From positions 82,253-146,252 of the forward strand of contig JAUEPE010000011.1 of NCBI GenBank assembly GCA_030403585.1: a DNA stretch of 64,000 nt, written 5' to 3'. The position numbers and the translations under genes are program-made. Positions 51,516 to 61,376 of the stretch are shown piece after piece; position 1 is the first letter of the stretch; every line of letters begins with the position of its first letter. Below the pieces are notes generated by a model. It was not told the origin of the DNA. It worked only from the letters and a program-made list of their open reading frames with translations, and made no database searches. Origin of the DNA: Frankia sp. RB7. Its GTDB lineage: Bacteria > Pseudomonadota > Alphaproteobacteria > Rhizobiales > Xanthobacteraceae.

Positions 51516-53084
51516 ATGGCAAAATTCGATCTGAACGATAACAGCGTTGTGGTGATCGTCGGCTCCGGTGCCGGCGGCGGCACGCTGGGCAACGAGCTCG
51601 CGCAGAAGGGCGTCAAGGTCGTGATCCTCGAGGCTGGTCCACGCATCGAGAATCAGGACTTCATCAACGACGAGTGGGACAGCTTCTCCCAACTCGCCTG
51701 GACCGATGCCCGCACCACGTCGGGCAATTGGCGCGTCGCCAAGGATTTCTCGGGCCTGCCCGCCTGGATCGTCAAGGCGGTCGGCGGCTCCACCATCCAC
51801 TGGGCGGGCGCCTCGCTGCGCTTCGACGAGCATGAATTCAAGGTCAAGAGCACCTACGGCAACATTCCCGGTGCGAACCTTTTGGACTGGCCGGTTACGC
51901 TCGCCGACATGGAGCCGTGGTACGCCAAGGCCGAGAACAAGATGGGCGTGACCCGCACCAACGGCATCCCGGGTCTTCCCGGCAACAATAATTTCCGGGT
52001 GCTCGAGGCCGGTGCGAAAAAGCTCGGCTACAAGACCGTGCACACCGGCAACATGGCTATCAACAGCCAGCCGCGCGACGGACGCGGATCCTGCCAGCAG
52101 ATCGGCTTCTGCTTCCAGGGCTGCAAATCGGGCGCGAAATGGTCGACGCTCTACACGGAGATCCCCAAGGGCGAGTCGACCGGCAATCTGGAGGTCCGCC
52201 CCGGCAGCATGGTGGTCAAGATCGAGCACGATGCGAGCGGCAAGGTCACCGGCGTCGTTTACGCCGACGAGACCGGGGCGATGCAACGCCAGAAGGCACG
52301 GATCGTCGCGGTCGCAGGCAATTCGATCGAGAGCCCGCGGCTGCTGCTCAACAGCGCGTCGAGCATGTTCCCTGACGGCCTCGGCAACTCGAGCGGTCAG
52401 GTCGGCCGCAACTACATGCGTCACATGACCGGCAGCGTCTACGCTGTGTTCGAGAAGTCGGTGCACATGTATCGCGGCACCACCATGGCCGGCATCATCC
52501 GCGACGAGGCCGCCAACAATCCGAAGCGCGGCTTCGTCGGCGGCTATGAGATGGAGACGCTGTCGCTCGGACTGCCTTTCATGGCGGCGTTCCTCAATCC
52601 CGGCTCATGGGGCCGGCCGTTCACCGCTGCGATCGACGGCTATCCGCGGATGGCCGGCATGTGGCTGGTCGGCGAGGACATGCCGCAGGAGACCAACCGC
52701 ATCACGCTCGATCCAACCGTGAAGGACAAGTTCGGCCAGCCGGTGGCAAGCGTGCATTACGACGATCATCCCAACGACCTCGCGATGCGGGCGCACGCCT
52801 ACAAGCAGGGCGCGGCGGTCTATGACGCGGTCGGCGCCACCGTGACCTACCCGACGCCGCCGTATCCGAGCACGCACAATCTCGGCTCCAACCGCATGAG
52901 CGAGAAACCGCGCGACGGCGTGGTCAACAAGTTCGGCCAGAGCCACGACGTCAAGAACCTGTTCGTCTCCGACGGCAGCCAGTTCACCACCGGTGCGGCT
53001 TGCAACCCGACGCTGACCATCGTCGCACTCGCGATCCGGCAGGCGGACTACATTGCGGGGGCGATGCAGAAGAAGGAGATTTGA
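51516..53084 (+). CDS. GMC-family FAD-dependent dehydrogenase (gluconate-2-dehydrogenase-like)
   Basis: A 522-residue flavoprotein. FAD loop VVIVGSGAGGGTLGNELAQKG near the start, VGGSTIHWAGASLRF, a Cys-rich CQQIGFCFQGCKSGAKW that may hold an Fe-S cluster, VAVAGNSIESPRLLLNSAS, and the catalytic STHNLGSNRM...GAACNPTLTIVALAIRQADYI. It lacks its own signal and probably rides with the Tat subunit. Electrons would go to a cytochrome c and the respiratory chain. ATG 51516 has AGGAGA upstream. The sugar substrate is unknown. Confidence 0.92.
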   Translation: MAKFDLNDNSVVVIVGSGAGGGTLGNELAQKGVKVVILEAGPRIENQDFINDEWDSFSQLAWTDARTTSGNWRVAKDFSGLPAWIVKAVGGSTIHWAGASLRFDEHEFKVKSTYGNIPGANLLDWPVTLADMEPWYAKAENKMGVTRTNGIPGLPGNNNFRVLEAGAKKLGYKTVHTGNMAINSQPRDGRGSCQQIGFCFQGCKSGAKWSTLYTEIPKGESTGNLEVRPGSMVVKIEHDASGKVTGVVYADETGAMQRQKARIVAVAGNSIESPRLLLNSASSMFPDGLGNSSGQVGRNYMRHMTGSVYAVFEKSVHMYRGTTMAGIIRDEAANNPKRGFVGGYEMETLSLGLPFMAAFLNPGSWGRPFTAAIDGYPRMAGMWLVGEDMPQETNRITLDPTVKDKFGQPVASVHYDDHPNDLAMRAHAYKQGAAVYDAVGATVTYPTPPYPSTHNLGSNRMSEKPRDGVVNKFGQSHDVKNLFVSDGSQFTTGAACNPTLTIVALAIRQADYIAGAMQKKEI

Positions 53085-53100
53085 GTGCACACCGCTCTCT

Positions 53101-53200
53101 CCTCGTCATTGCGAGCGAAGCGGCGAAGCGAAGCAATCCAGAATCCCCGGCGCGGGGACAGTCTGGATTGATTCGTCGCAAGAGCTCCTCGCAATGACGG
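53101..53200. repeat. Interspersed repeat, GTCATTGCGAGCGAAGC family
   Basis: CCTCGTCATTGCGAGCGAAG at the left and CTCGCAATGACGGC at the right, with GCAATCCAGA / TCTGGATTG inside. Second copy of the element at 11374-11460. Confidence 0.82.
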
Positions 53201-53205
53201 CGGGG

Positions 53206-53523
53206 CTATTCGGCTGCGTCCAGAATCGGCGCAACGCCTGCCTTGAACTCCTGCACCTGCGTCACGCTCTTGGAGCGATAGATCAGGCATGAACACCGCA
53301 GCAGCGAGGCGAAATTGTTGACCTCGCCGTGGTGGTCGAGCACCTCGTTGTAGAGCGTGGTCAGGAACTTGCCGAGGCTCATGCTCTCCTTGGCCGCGAT
53401 CTCCTCCAGCGTGTCCCAGAATGCCATTTCCAGGCGGATCGAGGTGCAGTGACCATCGATCCGCAACGAGCGGGTCTGGGATTCGTAGTCGCGCTGGGGC
53501 TGGTGCGCGAAGAGATGGCACAT
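53206..53523 (-). CDS. Ribbon-helix-helix domain protein
   Basis: A 105-residue protein with a central RHH segment (RSLRIDGHCTSIRLEMAFWDTLEEIAAKESMSLGKFLTTLYNEVL) of the RHH_4 type. The N-terminal MCHLFAHQPQRDYESQ is conserved in this family in Hyphomicrobiales. Probably a DNA-binding dimer; target unknown. It converges with the GMC gene. Confidence 0.88.
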   Translation of the reverse strand: MCHLFAHQPQRDYESQTRSLRIDGHCTSIRLEMAFWDTLEEIAAKESMSLGKFLTTLYNEVLDHHGEVNNFASLLRCSCLIYRSKSVTQVQEFKAGVAPILDAAE

Positions 53524-53766
53524 GGCGTCCTCCGGTCCTGTTGCCGTTTTTTCACGATGCTACACCTGCTCTCCGGGCCTCACAATCAAGACTGAGGGAG
53601 GACGACGGCCGGCGCGAGATTTCCTCGAACGTCCAATGGCTTCAAGGCGATAGTCCACACTTCTCCCCAGCCGACCACGATCCTGTTGCTTGGCGCATGC
53701 TTTTGACGCAACACGGCATAGAATGGCGCACCCAGCGAATCCCAGATCGAGCCGAAGATCACGTTC

Positions 53767-55572
53767 ATGCCCGTCCGTCAGCTTCCAGAGCAGGTCGTCA
53801 ACCGCATCGCCGCCGGCGAGGTGGTCGAGCGTCCGGCGAGCGTGGTCAAGGAACTCGTCGAGAACGCGATCGATGCCGGCGCGAGCCGGATCGACGTCTT
53901 CACCGACGGCGGCGGGCGGCGGCGGATCGGCATCACCGATGACGGCGGTGGCATGACCCAGAGGGACCTGTCGCTCGCAGTCGAGCGCCATGCCACTTCC
54001 AAGCTCGACGACGAGGACCTGCTCCAGATCCGCACCCTCGGGTTCCGCGGCGAGGCGCTGCCCTCGATCGGATCGGTCGCGCGGCTCTCGATCACAACGC
54101 GGCATGCCAGCGAGCCGCATGCCTGGGCGCTCACCGTCGAGGGCGGCGAGAAATCCGAGATCATGCCGGCCGCGCTCGCGCACGGCACCCGCGTCGAGGT
54201 CAACGATCTCTTCTACGCGACGCCAGCGCGGTTGAAATTTCTGAAGACCGACCGCACCGAGGCGGAAGCGATCCGCGAGATCGTGCGGCGCCTCGCCATG
54301 GCGCGGCCCGATGTCGCCTTCACACTCGCAGGCGAAGAGCGCGCGCCGGTGACCTGGGCCGCGGCACTGCCCGGCGCAGCCGGGCGCTTGACGCGGCTCG
54401 GCGACATCCTCGGCGCGGAGTTCCGCAGCCATGCTTTCGAGGTCCACGCCGAGCGCGAGGGCGTCGTCGTCGCTGGCTATGCGGCGGCACCTGCGCTGAC
54501 GAAGGCCAACGCACTCGGGCAATATCTCTTCGTCAACGGCCGTCCGGTGCGTGACAAGCTGATCCTTGGCGCTGTACGCGGGGCTTATGCCGACTATCTG
54601 CCGCGCGACCGGCATCCGGTGCTGGCGCTGTTCGTTACGCTCGATCCACGCGAAGTCGATGCCAACGTGCATCCGGCCAAGACCGAGGTACGCTTCCGCA
54701 ACGCCGGCCTCGTCCGTGCGCTGATCGTGCACGGGCTGAAAGAAGGGCTTGCGCGCGAGGGCCGTCGTACCGCCGCCAATGGCGGCGAGAGCGCACTGTC
54801 GTCGTTCCGCCCGGCCTTCACGCCGCCACGACCGGCAAGCTGGGACTGGCGAACCTCACCATCCGCGCCGATGCCCTCGTTCGACGGCGCGGCAGCGCCC
54901 GCCTTTGCCGAGCATACGCAGGCTGCGTTCGATGTCGGCGCACCGAGCGCCGACGTACGGTTCGAGGCGCACCCTGTGGCCGATCTCGTCGACCGTCCGC
55001 TTGGTGCTGCGCGCACGCAGCTCCACGAGACCTACATTGTCTCGCAGACCCGCGATGGCCTCATCATCGTCGACCAGCACGCCGCGCATGAGCGCATCGT
55101 CTATGAGCGGCTGAAGGCCTCGCTCGCCGAGAACGGTGTGCAGCGGCAAATCCTGCTGATCCCCGAGATCGTCGAGATGGACGAAGCCACGGTGGAGCGC
55201 CTGCTCGAGCGCAGCGAAGAGCTCACTTCTTTTGGTCTTGCCATCGAATCCTTCGGCCCCGGCGCGGTCGCGGTGCGCGAGACGCCGTCGCTACTCGGCA
55301 AGACCAATGCGGGCGGGCTGTTGCGCGACCTCTCAGAGCACATGGCCGAATGGGACGAGGCGCTGCCGCTGGAGCGCCGCCTGATGCACGTCGCCGCCAC
55401 CATGGCCTGCCACGGCTCGGTGCGCGCCGGCCGAAGGCTGCGGCCGGAAGAGATGAACGCGCTGCTCCGCGATATGGAGGAGACGCCGAACTCCGGCCAG
55501 TGCAATCACGGCCGGCCGACTTATGTCGAACTGAAGCTGGCCGATGTGGAGAAGCTGTTCGGGCGGAGGTAA
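53767..55572 (+). CDS. mutL: DNA mismatch repair protein MutL
   Basis: MutL, 601 residues. N-terminal GHKL ATPase: ELVENAIDAGASRIDVF, DDGGGMTQRDL, GFRGEALPSIGSVA, and GTRVEVNDLFYATPARLKF. The C-terminal endonuclease motif DQHAAHERIVYE is present, and CNHGRPTY is close to the CPHGRP motif, so this MutL should nick DNA, as expected in a bacterium without MutH. The stop is one base away from that of rsmD. Confidence 0.95.
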   Translation: MPVRQLPEQVVNRIAAGEVVERPASVVKELVENAIDAGASRIDVFTDGGGRRRIGITDDGGGMTQRDLSLAVERHATSKLDDEDLLQIRTLGFRGEALPSIGSVARLSITTRHASEPHAWALTVEGGEKSEIMPAALAHGTRVEVNDLFYATPARLKFLKTDRTEAEAIREIVRRLAMARPDVAFTLAGEERAPVTWAAALPGAAGRLTRLGDILGAEFRSHAFEVHAEREGVVVAGYAAAPALTKANALGQYLFVNGRPVRDKLILGAVRGAYADYLPRDRHPVLALFVTLDPREVDANVHPAKTEVRFRNAGLVRALIVHGLKEGLAREGRRTAANGGESALSSFRPAFTPPRPASWDWRTSPSAPMPSFDGAAAPAFAEHTQAAFDVGAPSADVRFEAHPVADLVDRPLGAARTQLHETYIVSQTRDGLIIVDQHAAHERIVYERLKASLAENGVQRQILLIPEIVEMDEATVERLLERSEELTSFGLAIESFGPGAVAVRETPSLLGKTNAGGLLRDLSEHMAEWDEALPLERRLMHVAATMACHGSVRAGRRLRPEEMNALLRDMEETPNSGQCNHGRPTYVELKLADVEKLFGRR

Positions 55573-55573
55573 G

Positions 55574-56131
55574 TTACGGGTTGCGCTTCAAAAACACGAA
55601 CTCCGTATCGTCATACGCCCGCCGCTCCAGCTCCTCGTACCCATCAGGCGTCGCGAACTGCGCGGCCTTCGCCTCTTCCACCACCAGCAGTGCGCCCGGC
55701 GTCAGCCAGCCGCCATCGCGCAAGGACGCGAGCGCCTTCTCCGCAAAGCCCTTGCCGTAGGGCGGATCGAGAAACACCAGCGAGAACGGCTCGACGGGAT
55801 GTGCGGGGCCGAGGTCGGTCGCATCGCGGCGATAGACTTTCGTGACGCCGCCGAGGCCAAGCGACTCGACGTTGTTGCGGAGCAGCGCGCGCGCCTCGGC
55901 GCCGTTGTCGACGAACAGCGTGAACTTCGCACCGCGCGATGACGCTTCGATGCCGAGCGCCCCCGTGCCGGCAAAGAGATCGAGCACGCGCGCGTCCGCA
56001 ATCGGATCCCCATAGGCGTGCACGAGGATGTTGAACACGGATTCGCGCAGGCGGTCCGCCGTGGGGCGGATGTCGCGCGAGGACGGTGAGGCCAGATTAC
56101 GCCCCTTCAAACGACCGCCGACGACGCGCAA
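55574..56131 (-). CDS. rsmD: 16S rRNA (guanine-966-N2)-methyltransferase
   Basis: RsmD, 185 residues: MRVVGGRLKGRNLASPSS, RPTADRLRESVFNIL, VLDLFAGTGALGIEASSRGA and the catalytic FLDPPYGKG. It methylates G966 of 16S rRNA. The start is a TTG (56129-56131), only two bases after the stop of the pseudouridine synthase gene, so the two are coupled. No ATG or GTG is available nearby in frame. Confidence 0.94.
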   Translation of the reverse strand: MRVVGGRLKGRNLASPSSRDIRPTADRLRESVFNILVHAYGDPIADARVLDLFAGTGALGIEASSRGAKFTLFVDNGAEARALLRNNVESLGLGGVTKVYRRDATDLGPAHPVEPFSLVFLDPPYGKGFAEKALASLRDGGWLTPGALLVVEEAKAAQFATPDGYEELERRAYDDTEFVFLKRNP

Positions 56132-56133
56132 CC

Positions 56134-58227
56134 CTAGTCCTCCTTCGGCGTCAGATCGCGCTTGCCGTGATAGCCGCGCTTGGGGCGGCGCGGCGGGCCG
56201 TAGCCGCTGGCCTCGGCCTCGTTGCGCTCACGCGCCTCCTCGCTGCCGGTGCGCTGCACCAGCACGCGGCGACCCTTGCGATCGTTGATCACATCGCGCT
56301 TGGTGGCAGGCTTCTTCTCGCGCGGCGCTTCGGCGCCGTCGCTCGACGATGACTTCTGCGGCACGTCGAACTGCGCGCCCGACTTCTCGATGATCTTTTC
56401 GCCGAGCTGATCGCGCAGCACGCGCGAGCGGATTTCCTCGACCTGGCCTTCGGGGACTTCGCCAAGCTGGAACGGACCGTAGGACACGCGGATCAGCCGG
56501 TTCACCTCGAGCCCGAGATGGGCGCAGACGTTGCGCACCTCGCGGTTCTTGCCTTCGCGGATCGCGAACACCAGCCAGACATTGGCGCCCTGGTCGCGCT
56601 CCAACGTCGCATCGATCGGACCGTATTTGACGCCCTCGACCTCGATGCCTTCCTTGAGCTGGTCGAGTTGCGCCTGAGTGACGTCGCCATGGGCGCGGAC
56701 GCGATATCGGCGCAGCCAACCGGTGTCCGGCAGCTCGAGCGTACGTGCGAGGCCGCCGTCATTGGTGAGCAGCAGCAGGCCCTCGGTGTTGAAGTCGAGC
56801 CGGCCGATCGAGATCAGGCGCGGCAGGCCTTCGGGCAGATTGTCGAACACGGTCGGACGGCCTTCCGGGTCGTCATGCGTCGTCATCAACCCGCGCGGCT
56901 TGTGATAGAGAAACAGCCGCGAGCGCTCGCGCTCCGGCAACGGCTTGCCGTCGACGGTGACGACGTCGTTCGCAGTGATATCGAGCGCCGGAGAATTGAT
57001 GACGCGGCCGTTGACCGTGACGCGGCCCTGCGTGACCATCTCTTCGGCGTCGCGGCGCGAGGCGAGGCCTGCCCGCGACAGCACCTTGGCAATGCGCTCG
57101 CCGGCTTTTTTCGGCTTCGGCTCTTCATCGCGACGCGGCCGGCGATCGGAATCGCGATCGCGCTCACGATAGGCGCCGCGGCCGCCGAACGCGGGACGTT
57201 TTTCGAAGATCCGTGTCTCGTCCTCGTTTTCACGGCGCGGACGGTCGGCGAAGCGGCCTTCGTTGCGCGGATGCTCGTGCCAGTCGGAGCGGCCCTCGGA
57301 GCGCTCGCGCGGGCGATCGAATTTCGGGCGATCACCGCCGCGCGCACCGCGGTCACCATCGCCGTCACGACGGGGCCGATCGAATTTGGGACGGTCGTCG
57401 CGCGGACGATCAAACTTCGGGCGATCGAACTTGGGCCGATCGCGGAACGGACGATCGCCCGACGGACGATCGTCGCGCGAACGCGAGAAGCGCGGACGAT
57501 CCTCACCACCGCCCTCGCGCTTCTGCCAGGGCTTGTCCTGGCCGCGATCGGGGCCGCCGAAATCCTTGCGCGGGCCCTTGCTGAAGTCCTTGCGCGGCGG
57601 CCGATCGCCACGCGGGCCTGCATCGCGCTTCTGCCACGGCTTTGAATCGCTGCGTTCGCCGCGCGGGCGGTCGTTGCGATCCGGCGCACCGCGCGAAAAC
57701 TTCCGCTCGCCGTCGAATTTGCGCTCGGGACGGTCGCCTCGCGGCGCGTAGGGCTTCTTGTCGCCGAACCTCTTGTCGCCGAAGCGACCGGCGGGACGCG
57801 AATCGTCGCGATCCCGGCTGCGCGGCGGACGGTCGTCGCGCGCAGAGAACGGACGGTCACCGCGCGGCTTGAACGGCCGCTTCTCGCCATCGCGCGATGG
57901 ACGATCGGAAAACGGTCGGTCACCACGCGGCTTGAAGCTGCGCTCGCCGCGGCCTTCGCTACCGCGGTCGTCGCGCTTGAATTTCGGACGGTCGCTGAAG
58001 TCGCGGCGCGGCGCATCGCCATCCGCACGGGGGCGGAACGGGCGATCCCCGCGATCGCCGCGGGGCGGGCGGCTGTCGCCCTTGCCCTCAACGCCACGCT
58101 TGGCGAACTTCTTCTCGGGGCCGCGCGGCTTGCCGCTGCGGGCGCCCTTTGATGGCCCCTTTGAAGGCCCTCTGGCCGGGCCTCGCCGGCCGCGGGAATC
58201 GTTGTCTTTGTCGCTGTCGCGAGGCAT
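56134..58227 (-). CDS. rluB: Pseudouridine synthase (RluB/RsuA family) with a long charged N-terminus
   Basis: A 697-residue protein. The last 325 residues form the normal enzyme: S4 domain (GERIAKVLSRAGLASRRDAEEMVTQGRV) and the catalytic domain with Asp in IGRLDFNTEGLLLL, then NREVRNVCAHLGLEVNRLIRVSYGPF. RluB modifies U2605 of 23S rRNA. The first 370 or so residues are Arg/Asp/Pro/Lys low-complexity sequence with repeats such as KFDRP and DRPF, coded by GC-rich imperfect repeats; they are probably disordered and bind RNA. The C-terminal 55 residues are also basic. ATG 58227. Confidence 0.9.
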   Translation of the reverse strand: MPRDSDKDNDSRGRRGPARGPSKGPSKGARSGKPRGPEKKFAKRGVEGKGDSRPPRGDRGDRPFRPRADGDAPRRDFSDRPKFKRDDRGSEGRGERSFKPRGDRPFSDRPSRDGEKRPFKPRGDRPFSARDDRPPRSRDRDDSRPAGRFGDKRFGDKKPYAPRGDRPERKFDGERKFSRGAPDRNDRPRGERSDSKPWQKRDAGPRGDRPPRKDFSKGPRKDFGGPDRGQDKPWQKREGGGEDRPRFSRSRDDRPSGDRPFRDRPKFDRPKFDRPRDDRPKFDRPRRDGDGDRGARGGDRPKFDRPRERSEGRSDWHEHPRNEGRFADRPRRENEDETRIFEKRPAFGGRGAYRERDRDSDRRPRRDEEPKPKKAGERIAKVLSRAGLASRRDAEEMVTQGRVTVNGRVINSPALDITANDVVTVDGKPLPERERSRLFLYHKPRGLMTTHDDPEGRPTVFDNLPEGLPRLISIGRLDFNTEGLLLLTNDGGLARTLELPDTGWLRRYRVRAHGDVTQAQLDQLKEGIEVEGVKYGPIDATLERDQGANVWLVFAIREGKNREVRNVCAHLGLEVNRLIRVSYGPFQLGEVPEGQVEEIRSRVLRDQLGEKIIEKSGAQFDVPQKSSSSDGAEAPREKKPATKRDVINDRKGRRVLVQRTGSEEARERNEAEASGYGPPRRPKRGYHGKRDLTPKED

Positions 58228-58346
58228 GAATGATCTCACTCAGGGGGTGGCCAAAAAGCATTGTGCGCGCTCGTTTCGAGCCGCATGCTCAGGCAAATTC
58301 GGTAAGCACTTCTGCTGAAGGCGCAGCTACTAGCAGGTTTCTTCGG

Positions 58347-58805
58347 ATGATACGAGGCTTGAAAGCCCCCTCTTTCATGGATTTGGCGCTCAAAACGGCC
58401 GAAAATGCCGGAAAGGCGGGCGAAGTTCCGATCGGGTGCGTGGTGGTCCGCAATGACGAGGTCATTGCCACCGCCGCCAACCGGACGCTGACCGATTGCG
58501 ACCCTGCGGGACACGCCGAGATCATTGCGCTGCGCGAGGCGGCCGGGAAAATCGGCAGCGAGCGCCTGGTCGACTGCGACCTCTACGTGACGCTGGAGCC
58601 CTGCACCATGTGTGCGGGCGCAATCTCCTTTGCAAGGGTCCGCCGGCTCTATTACGGCGCGGCCGACCCCAAGGGCGGCGCGGTCGAGTCCGGCGTGCGG
58701 TTCTTTGCATCCCCAACCTGCCACCACGCTCCCGACGTCTATTCCGGGGTCGGCGAGAGCGAGGCGGCGCGGCTGCTCAAGGAGTTCTTTCGCGAGCGGC
58801 GTTAA
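58347..58805 (+). CDS. tadA: tRNA-specific adenosine deaminase
   Basis: TadA converts A34 to inosine in tRNA-Arg(ACG). Zinc motifs: [11 protein letters not shown] (HAE) and EPCTMCAGA (PCxxC). 152 residues from ATG 58347; an internal ATG at 58377 (MDLALK) is the other candidate. Divergent from the pseudouridine synthase gene and overlapping the end of the convergent hydrolase gene by four bases. Confidence 0.95.
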   Translation: MIRGLKAPSFMDLALKTAENAGKAGEVPIGCVVVRNDEVIATAANRTLTDCDPAGHAEIIALREAAGKIGSERLVDCDLYVTLEPCTMCAGAISFARVRRLYYGAADPKGGAVESGVRFFASPTCHHAPDVYSGVGESEAARLLKEFFRERR

Positions 58806-59707
58806 CCACCCGCGAAGAACGCGCGCAGCGCCTTCGAGGTCGCGTCGGGGTTCTCCTCGGTGAGGAAGTGGCCGGAATCCACCGGCTGTCCCTCGACATT
58901 GGTGGCCCATTGCTTCCAGATGTCGAGCGGCGTCGCGGCGGCCTGGGCGATGCCGACGCCGCCCCACAGCGCCAGCATGGGAATGGTGATCTTCTTGCCG
59001 GAATCGAAATCGGCCTTGTCGAGATCGTAGTCGATGTAAGCGCCGGCGCGATAATCCTCGCACATCGCATGGACGCGGGCGGGATCGCGGAACGGGGCGA
59101 TGTAGTGTTCGAGCGCGCGCTTGTCGATCGCGTCGAGCGTCTTCGACTTGGTCTGGCTCGCCATCTTGAAGCGCAGGAAGAATTCGCCGTTGCTCGCGAT
59201 CAGCGTCTCCGGCAGCGGCGCGGGCTGCGCCAGAAAAGTCCAGTGATAGATCTTCAGCGCGTAGGCGCGGTTCATCCGCTCCCAATAATTATAGGTCGGC
59301 AGGATATCGAGCACGGCGAGTTTCGACAGCCGGCCGGGATGATCGAGCGCCAGCCGATAGGACACGCGGCCGCCGCGGTCATGGCCGGCGAGCGCGAAGT
59401 GGACGTGGCCGAGTTGCTCCATCGCCTCGACCATGGCCTTGGCCATCGCGCGCTTGCTGTAGGGCATGTGCAGCGCGTCGCTCTCGGGCATGTCGGACCA
59501 GCCATAGCCCGGCAGGTCGGCGATGATCAGCGTGAACTGGTCGGCCAGTTGCGGCGCGACGCGGTGCCACATCACATGCGTCTCGGAGAAGCCGTGCAGC
59601 AGCAACAGCGGCGGTCCCTTGCCGCCGACGCGGGCGAAGATGCGACAGAGCGAGGTGTTGATCCATTCGGAGGCGAAGCCGGGATAGAGGTCGGCGAGAT
59701 CGGACAT
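58802..59707 (-). CDS. Alpha/beta hydrolase, fluoroacetate dehalogenase type
   Basis: A 301-residue hydrolase. All residues described for fluoroacetate dehalogenase RPA1163 are present at the same spacing: nucleophile Asp110 with Arg111 and Arg114 (GHDRGGRV), Asp133, His154-Trp155 ([10 protein letters not shown]), Tyr218 and His279 (SGHFL). The family cleaves C-F or C-Cl bonds of haloacetates; related proteins act as epoxide hydrolases, but the His-Trp-Tyr halide pocket favours a dehalogenase. Overlaps the tadA stop by four bases. ATG 59707. Confidence 0.85.
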   Translation of the reverse strand: MSDLADLYPGFASEWINTSLCRIFARVGGKGPPLLLLHGFSETHVMWHRVAPQLADQFTLIIADLPGYGWSDMPESDALHMPYSKRAMAKAMVEAMEQLGHVHFALAGHDRGGRVSYRLALDHPGRLSKLAVLDILPTYNYWERMNRAYALKIYHWTFLAQPAPLPETLIASNGEFFLRFKMASQTKSKTLDAIDKRALEHYIAPFRDPARVHAMCEDYRAGAYIDYDLDKADFDSGKKITIPMLALWGGVGIAQAAATPLDIWKQWATNVEGQPVDSGHFLTEENPDATSKALRAFFAGG

Positions 59708-59838
59708 GATTCATCACCTCAGAACAACAGTGTCGAAAACAACCCCATGCACAGTAGCTAAGTTCAACACCTGACTGCACATTTTTGGAGTGGCGACGGG
59801 CGGGGCCAATCTTTGCGCGCCGAGCCGAAAAAACGCTG

Positions 59839-61122
59839 TCAGCCCTTGGCCTTCTCCGCTTCCACCGCCTGCCAGCCGATGTCGCGGCGGCAAAAACCCT
59901 CCGGCCAGTTGATGCGGTCGACGGCCTGATAGGCGCGCGCCTGCGCTTCGGTCACGGTCGCTCCCAGCGCGCAGACATTGAGCACGCGGCCGCCATTGGC
60001 AAGGATCGCACCATCCTGCGCGACCGTGCCGGCGTGGAAGATCTCGACGGTCTCGACGCGCGCGGCGTCATCGATCCCCTCGATCCGCGTGCCCTTCTGA
60101 TAGTCGCCGGGATAGCCCTTCGCCGCCATCACCACCGTGAGCGCGGATTCCGGATACCAGCGAAGGTCAAAATTCCTGAGCTGGCCATCGCAGGAGGCGA
60201 GGAACGCCGGCACGATGTCCGACATCATGCGCAGCATCAGCACCTGGCACTCGGGATCGCCGAAGCGGACGTTGAACTCGAACAGCTTTGGGCCCTGCGT
60301 GGTCAGCATGATGCCGGCATAGAGAATGCCGCGGAACGGCGTGCCGCGGCTCTTCATGCCGGCCACCGTCGGCAGAATGATCTTGGCCATGATCGCGTCG
60401 TGGATCGCCGGCGTCACCAGCGGCGTCGGCGAATAGGCGCCCATGCCGCCGGTGTTCGGGCCGACATCGTGGTCGAACACGCGCTTGTGGTCCTGCGCGG
60501 AGGCCAGCGGAATCGCGGTCTCGCCGTCGCACAGTGCGAAGAAGGAGATCTCGCGGCCTGCGAGAAACTCCTCGATCACGACCTCAGTGCCGGCCTCGCC
60601 AAACGCGCCCTCGAACATCATGGCGATGGCGTCCTCCGCCTCGCGCACGGTTTTTGCGACGACGACGCCCTTGCCGGCGGCGAGGCCGTCGGCCTTCACG
60701 ACGATCGGCGCGCCCTGGCTCTGCACATAGGCCCGTGCGTCATCGGCATTGGTGAAGCGCTGGTAGGCACCGGTCGGAATACCGAATTCGGTGCAGAGCG
60801 CCTTGGTAAAACCCTTGGAGCTTTCGAGCTGGGCGGCCGCCCCGCTCGGCCCGAACGCCTTGATGCCGGCCGCGGTGAGATCATCGACGATGCCGGCCGC
60901 CAGCGGCGTCTCCGGGCCGACCACGACCAGCTCGACCGCGTTGGTCTTGCAGAAGCCGATCACGGCGGCATGGTCGGCGACATCGAGCGCCACACATTCC
61001 GCCTCGCGCGCGATGCCGGCATTGCCGGGCGCACACCAGAGTTTGGTCACCAGGGGAGAAGCTGCGATTTTCCAAGCCAGGGCATGTTCGCGGCCGCCGG
61101 AACCGAGGAGGAGAATGTGCAT
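59839..61122 (-). CDS. purD: Phosphoribosylamine-glycine ligase (GAR synthetase)
   Basis: PurD, 427 residues, second step of purine synthesis. N-terminus [42 protein letters not shown]-grasp [38 protein letters not shown], and [16 protein letters not shown] 61122 is chosen over a longer open frame. It is the last clearly conserved housekeeping gene before the accessory region. Confidence 0.96.
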   Translation of the reverse strand: MHILLLGSGGREHALAWKIAASPLVTKLWCAPGNAGIAREAECVALDVADHAAVIGFCKTNAVELVVVGPETPLAAGIVDDLTAAGIKAFGPSGAAAQLESSKGFTKALCTEFGIPTGAYQRFTNADDARAYVQSQGAPIVVKADGLAAGKGVVVAKTVREAEDAIAMMFEGAFGEAGTEVVIEEFLAGREISFFALCDGETAIPLASAQDHKRVFDHDVGPNTGGMGAYSPTPLVTPAIHDAIMAKIILPTVAGMKSRGTPFRGILYAGIMLTTQGPKLFEFNVRFGDPECQVLMLRMMSDIVPAFLASCDGQLRNFDLRWYPESALTVVMAAKGYPGDYQKGTRIEGIDDAARVETVEIFHAGTVAQDGAILANGGRVLNVCALGATVTEAQARAYQAVDRINWPEGFCRRDIGWQAVEAEKAKG

Positions 61123-61376
61123 AAAAGGCTCAGAATGAGGGGTTTTGCTGGAGGCGGAGGTCGCACGAATCGCGTCGGGCCTCAAGGGGGGAGGCCCCAC
61201 ACTCCCGGTCATTCCGGGGCGGCTTGCTCCGCTACTCCCTTCTCCCCTTGCGGGAGCGACGACAGCCGCTAGGGCGCTTTCCTATTTTGGCATACTGGCC
61301 ATGAATCATTGCGTCCAACACCTAGAACGCCATTCCTTAGCTGAGCGGCTTCGCGGAAGCATGAAGCTTCACGGGC

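Noticed and set aside
56518..58318. Several plus-strand open frames opposite the RluB-type gene, with Arg/Ser/Gly repeats
   Set aside because: Their repeats mirror the low-complexity coding repeats of the real gene on the other strand; the S4 and synthase domains fix the coding strand.
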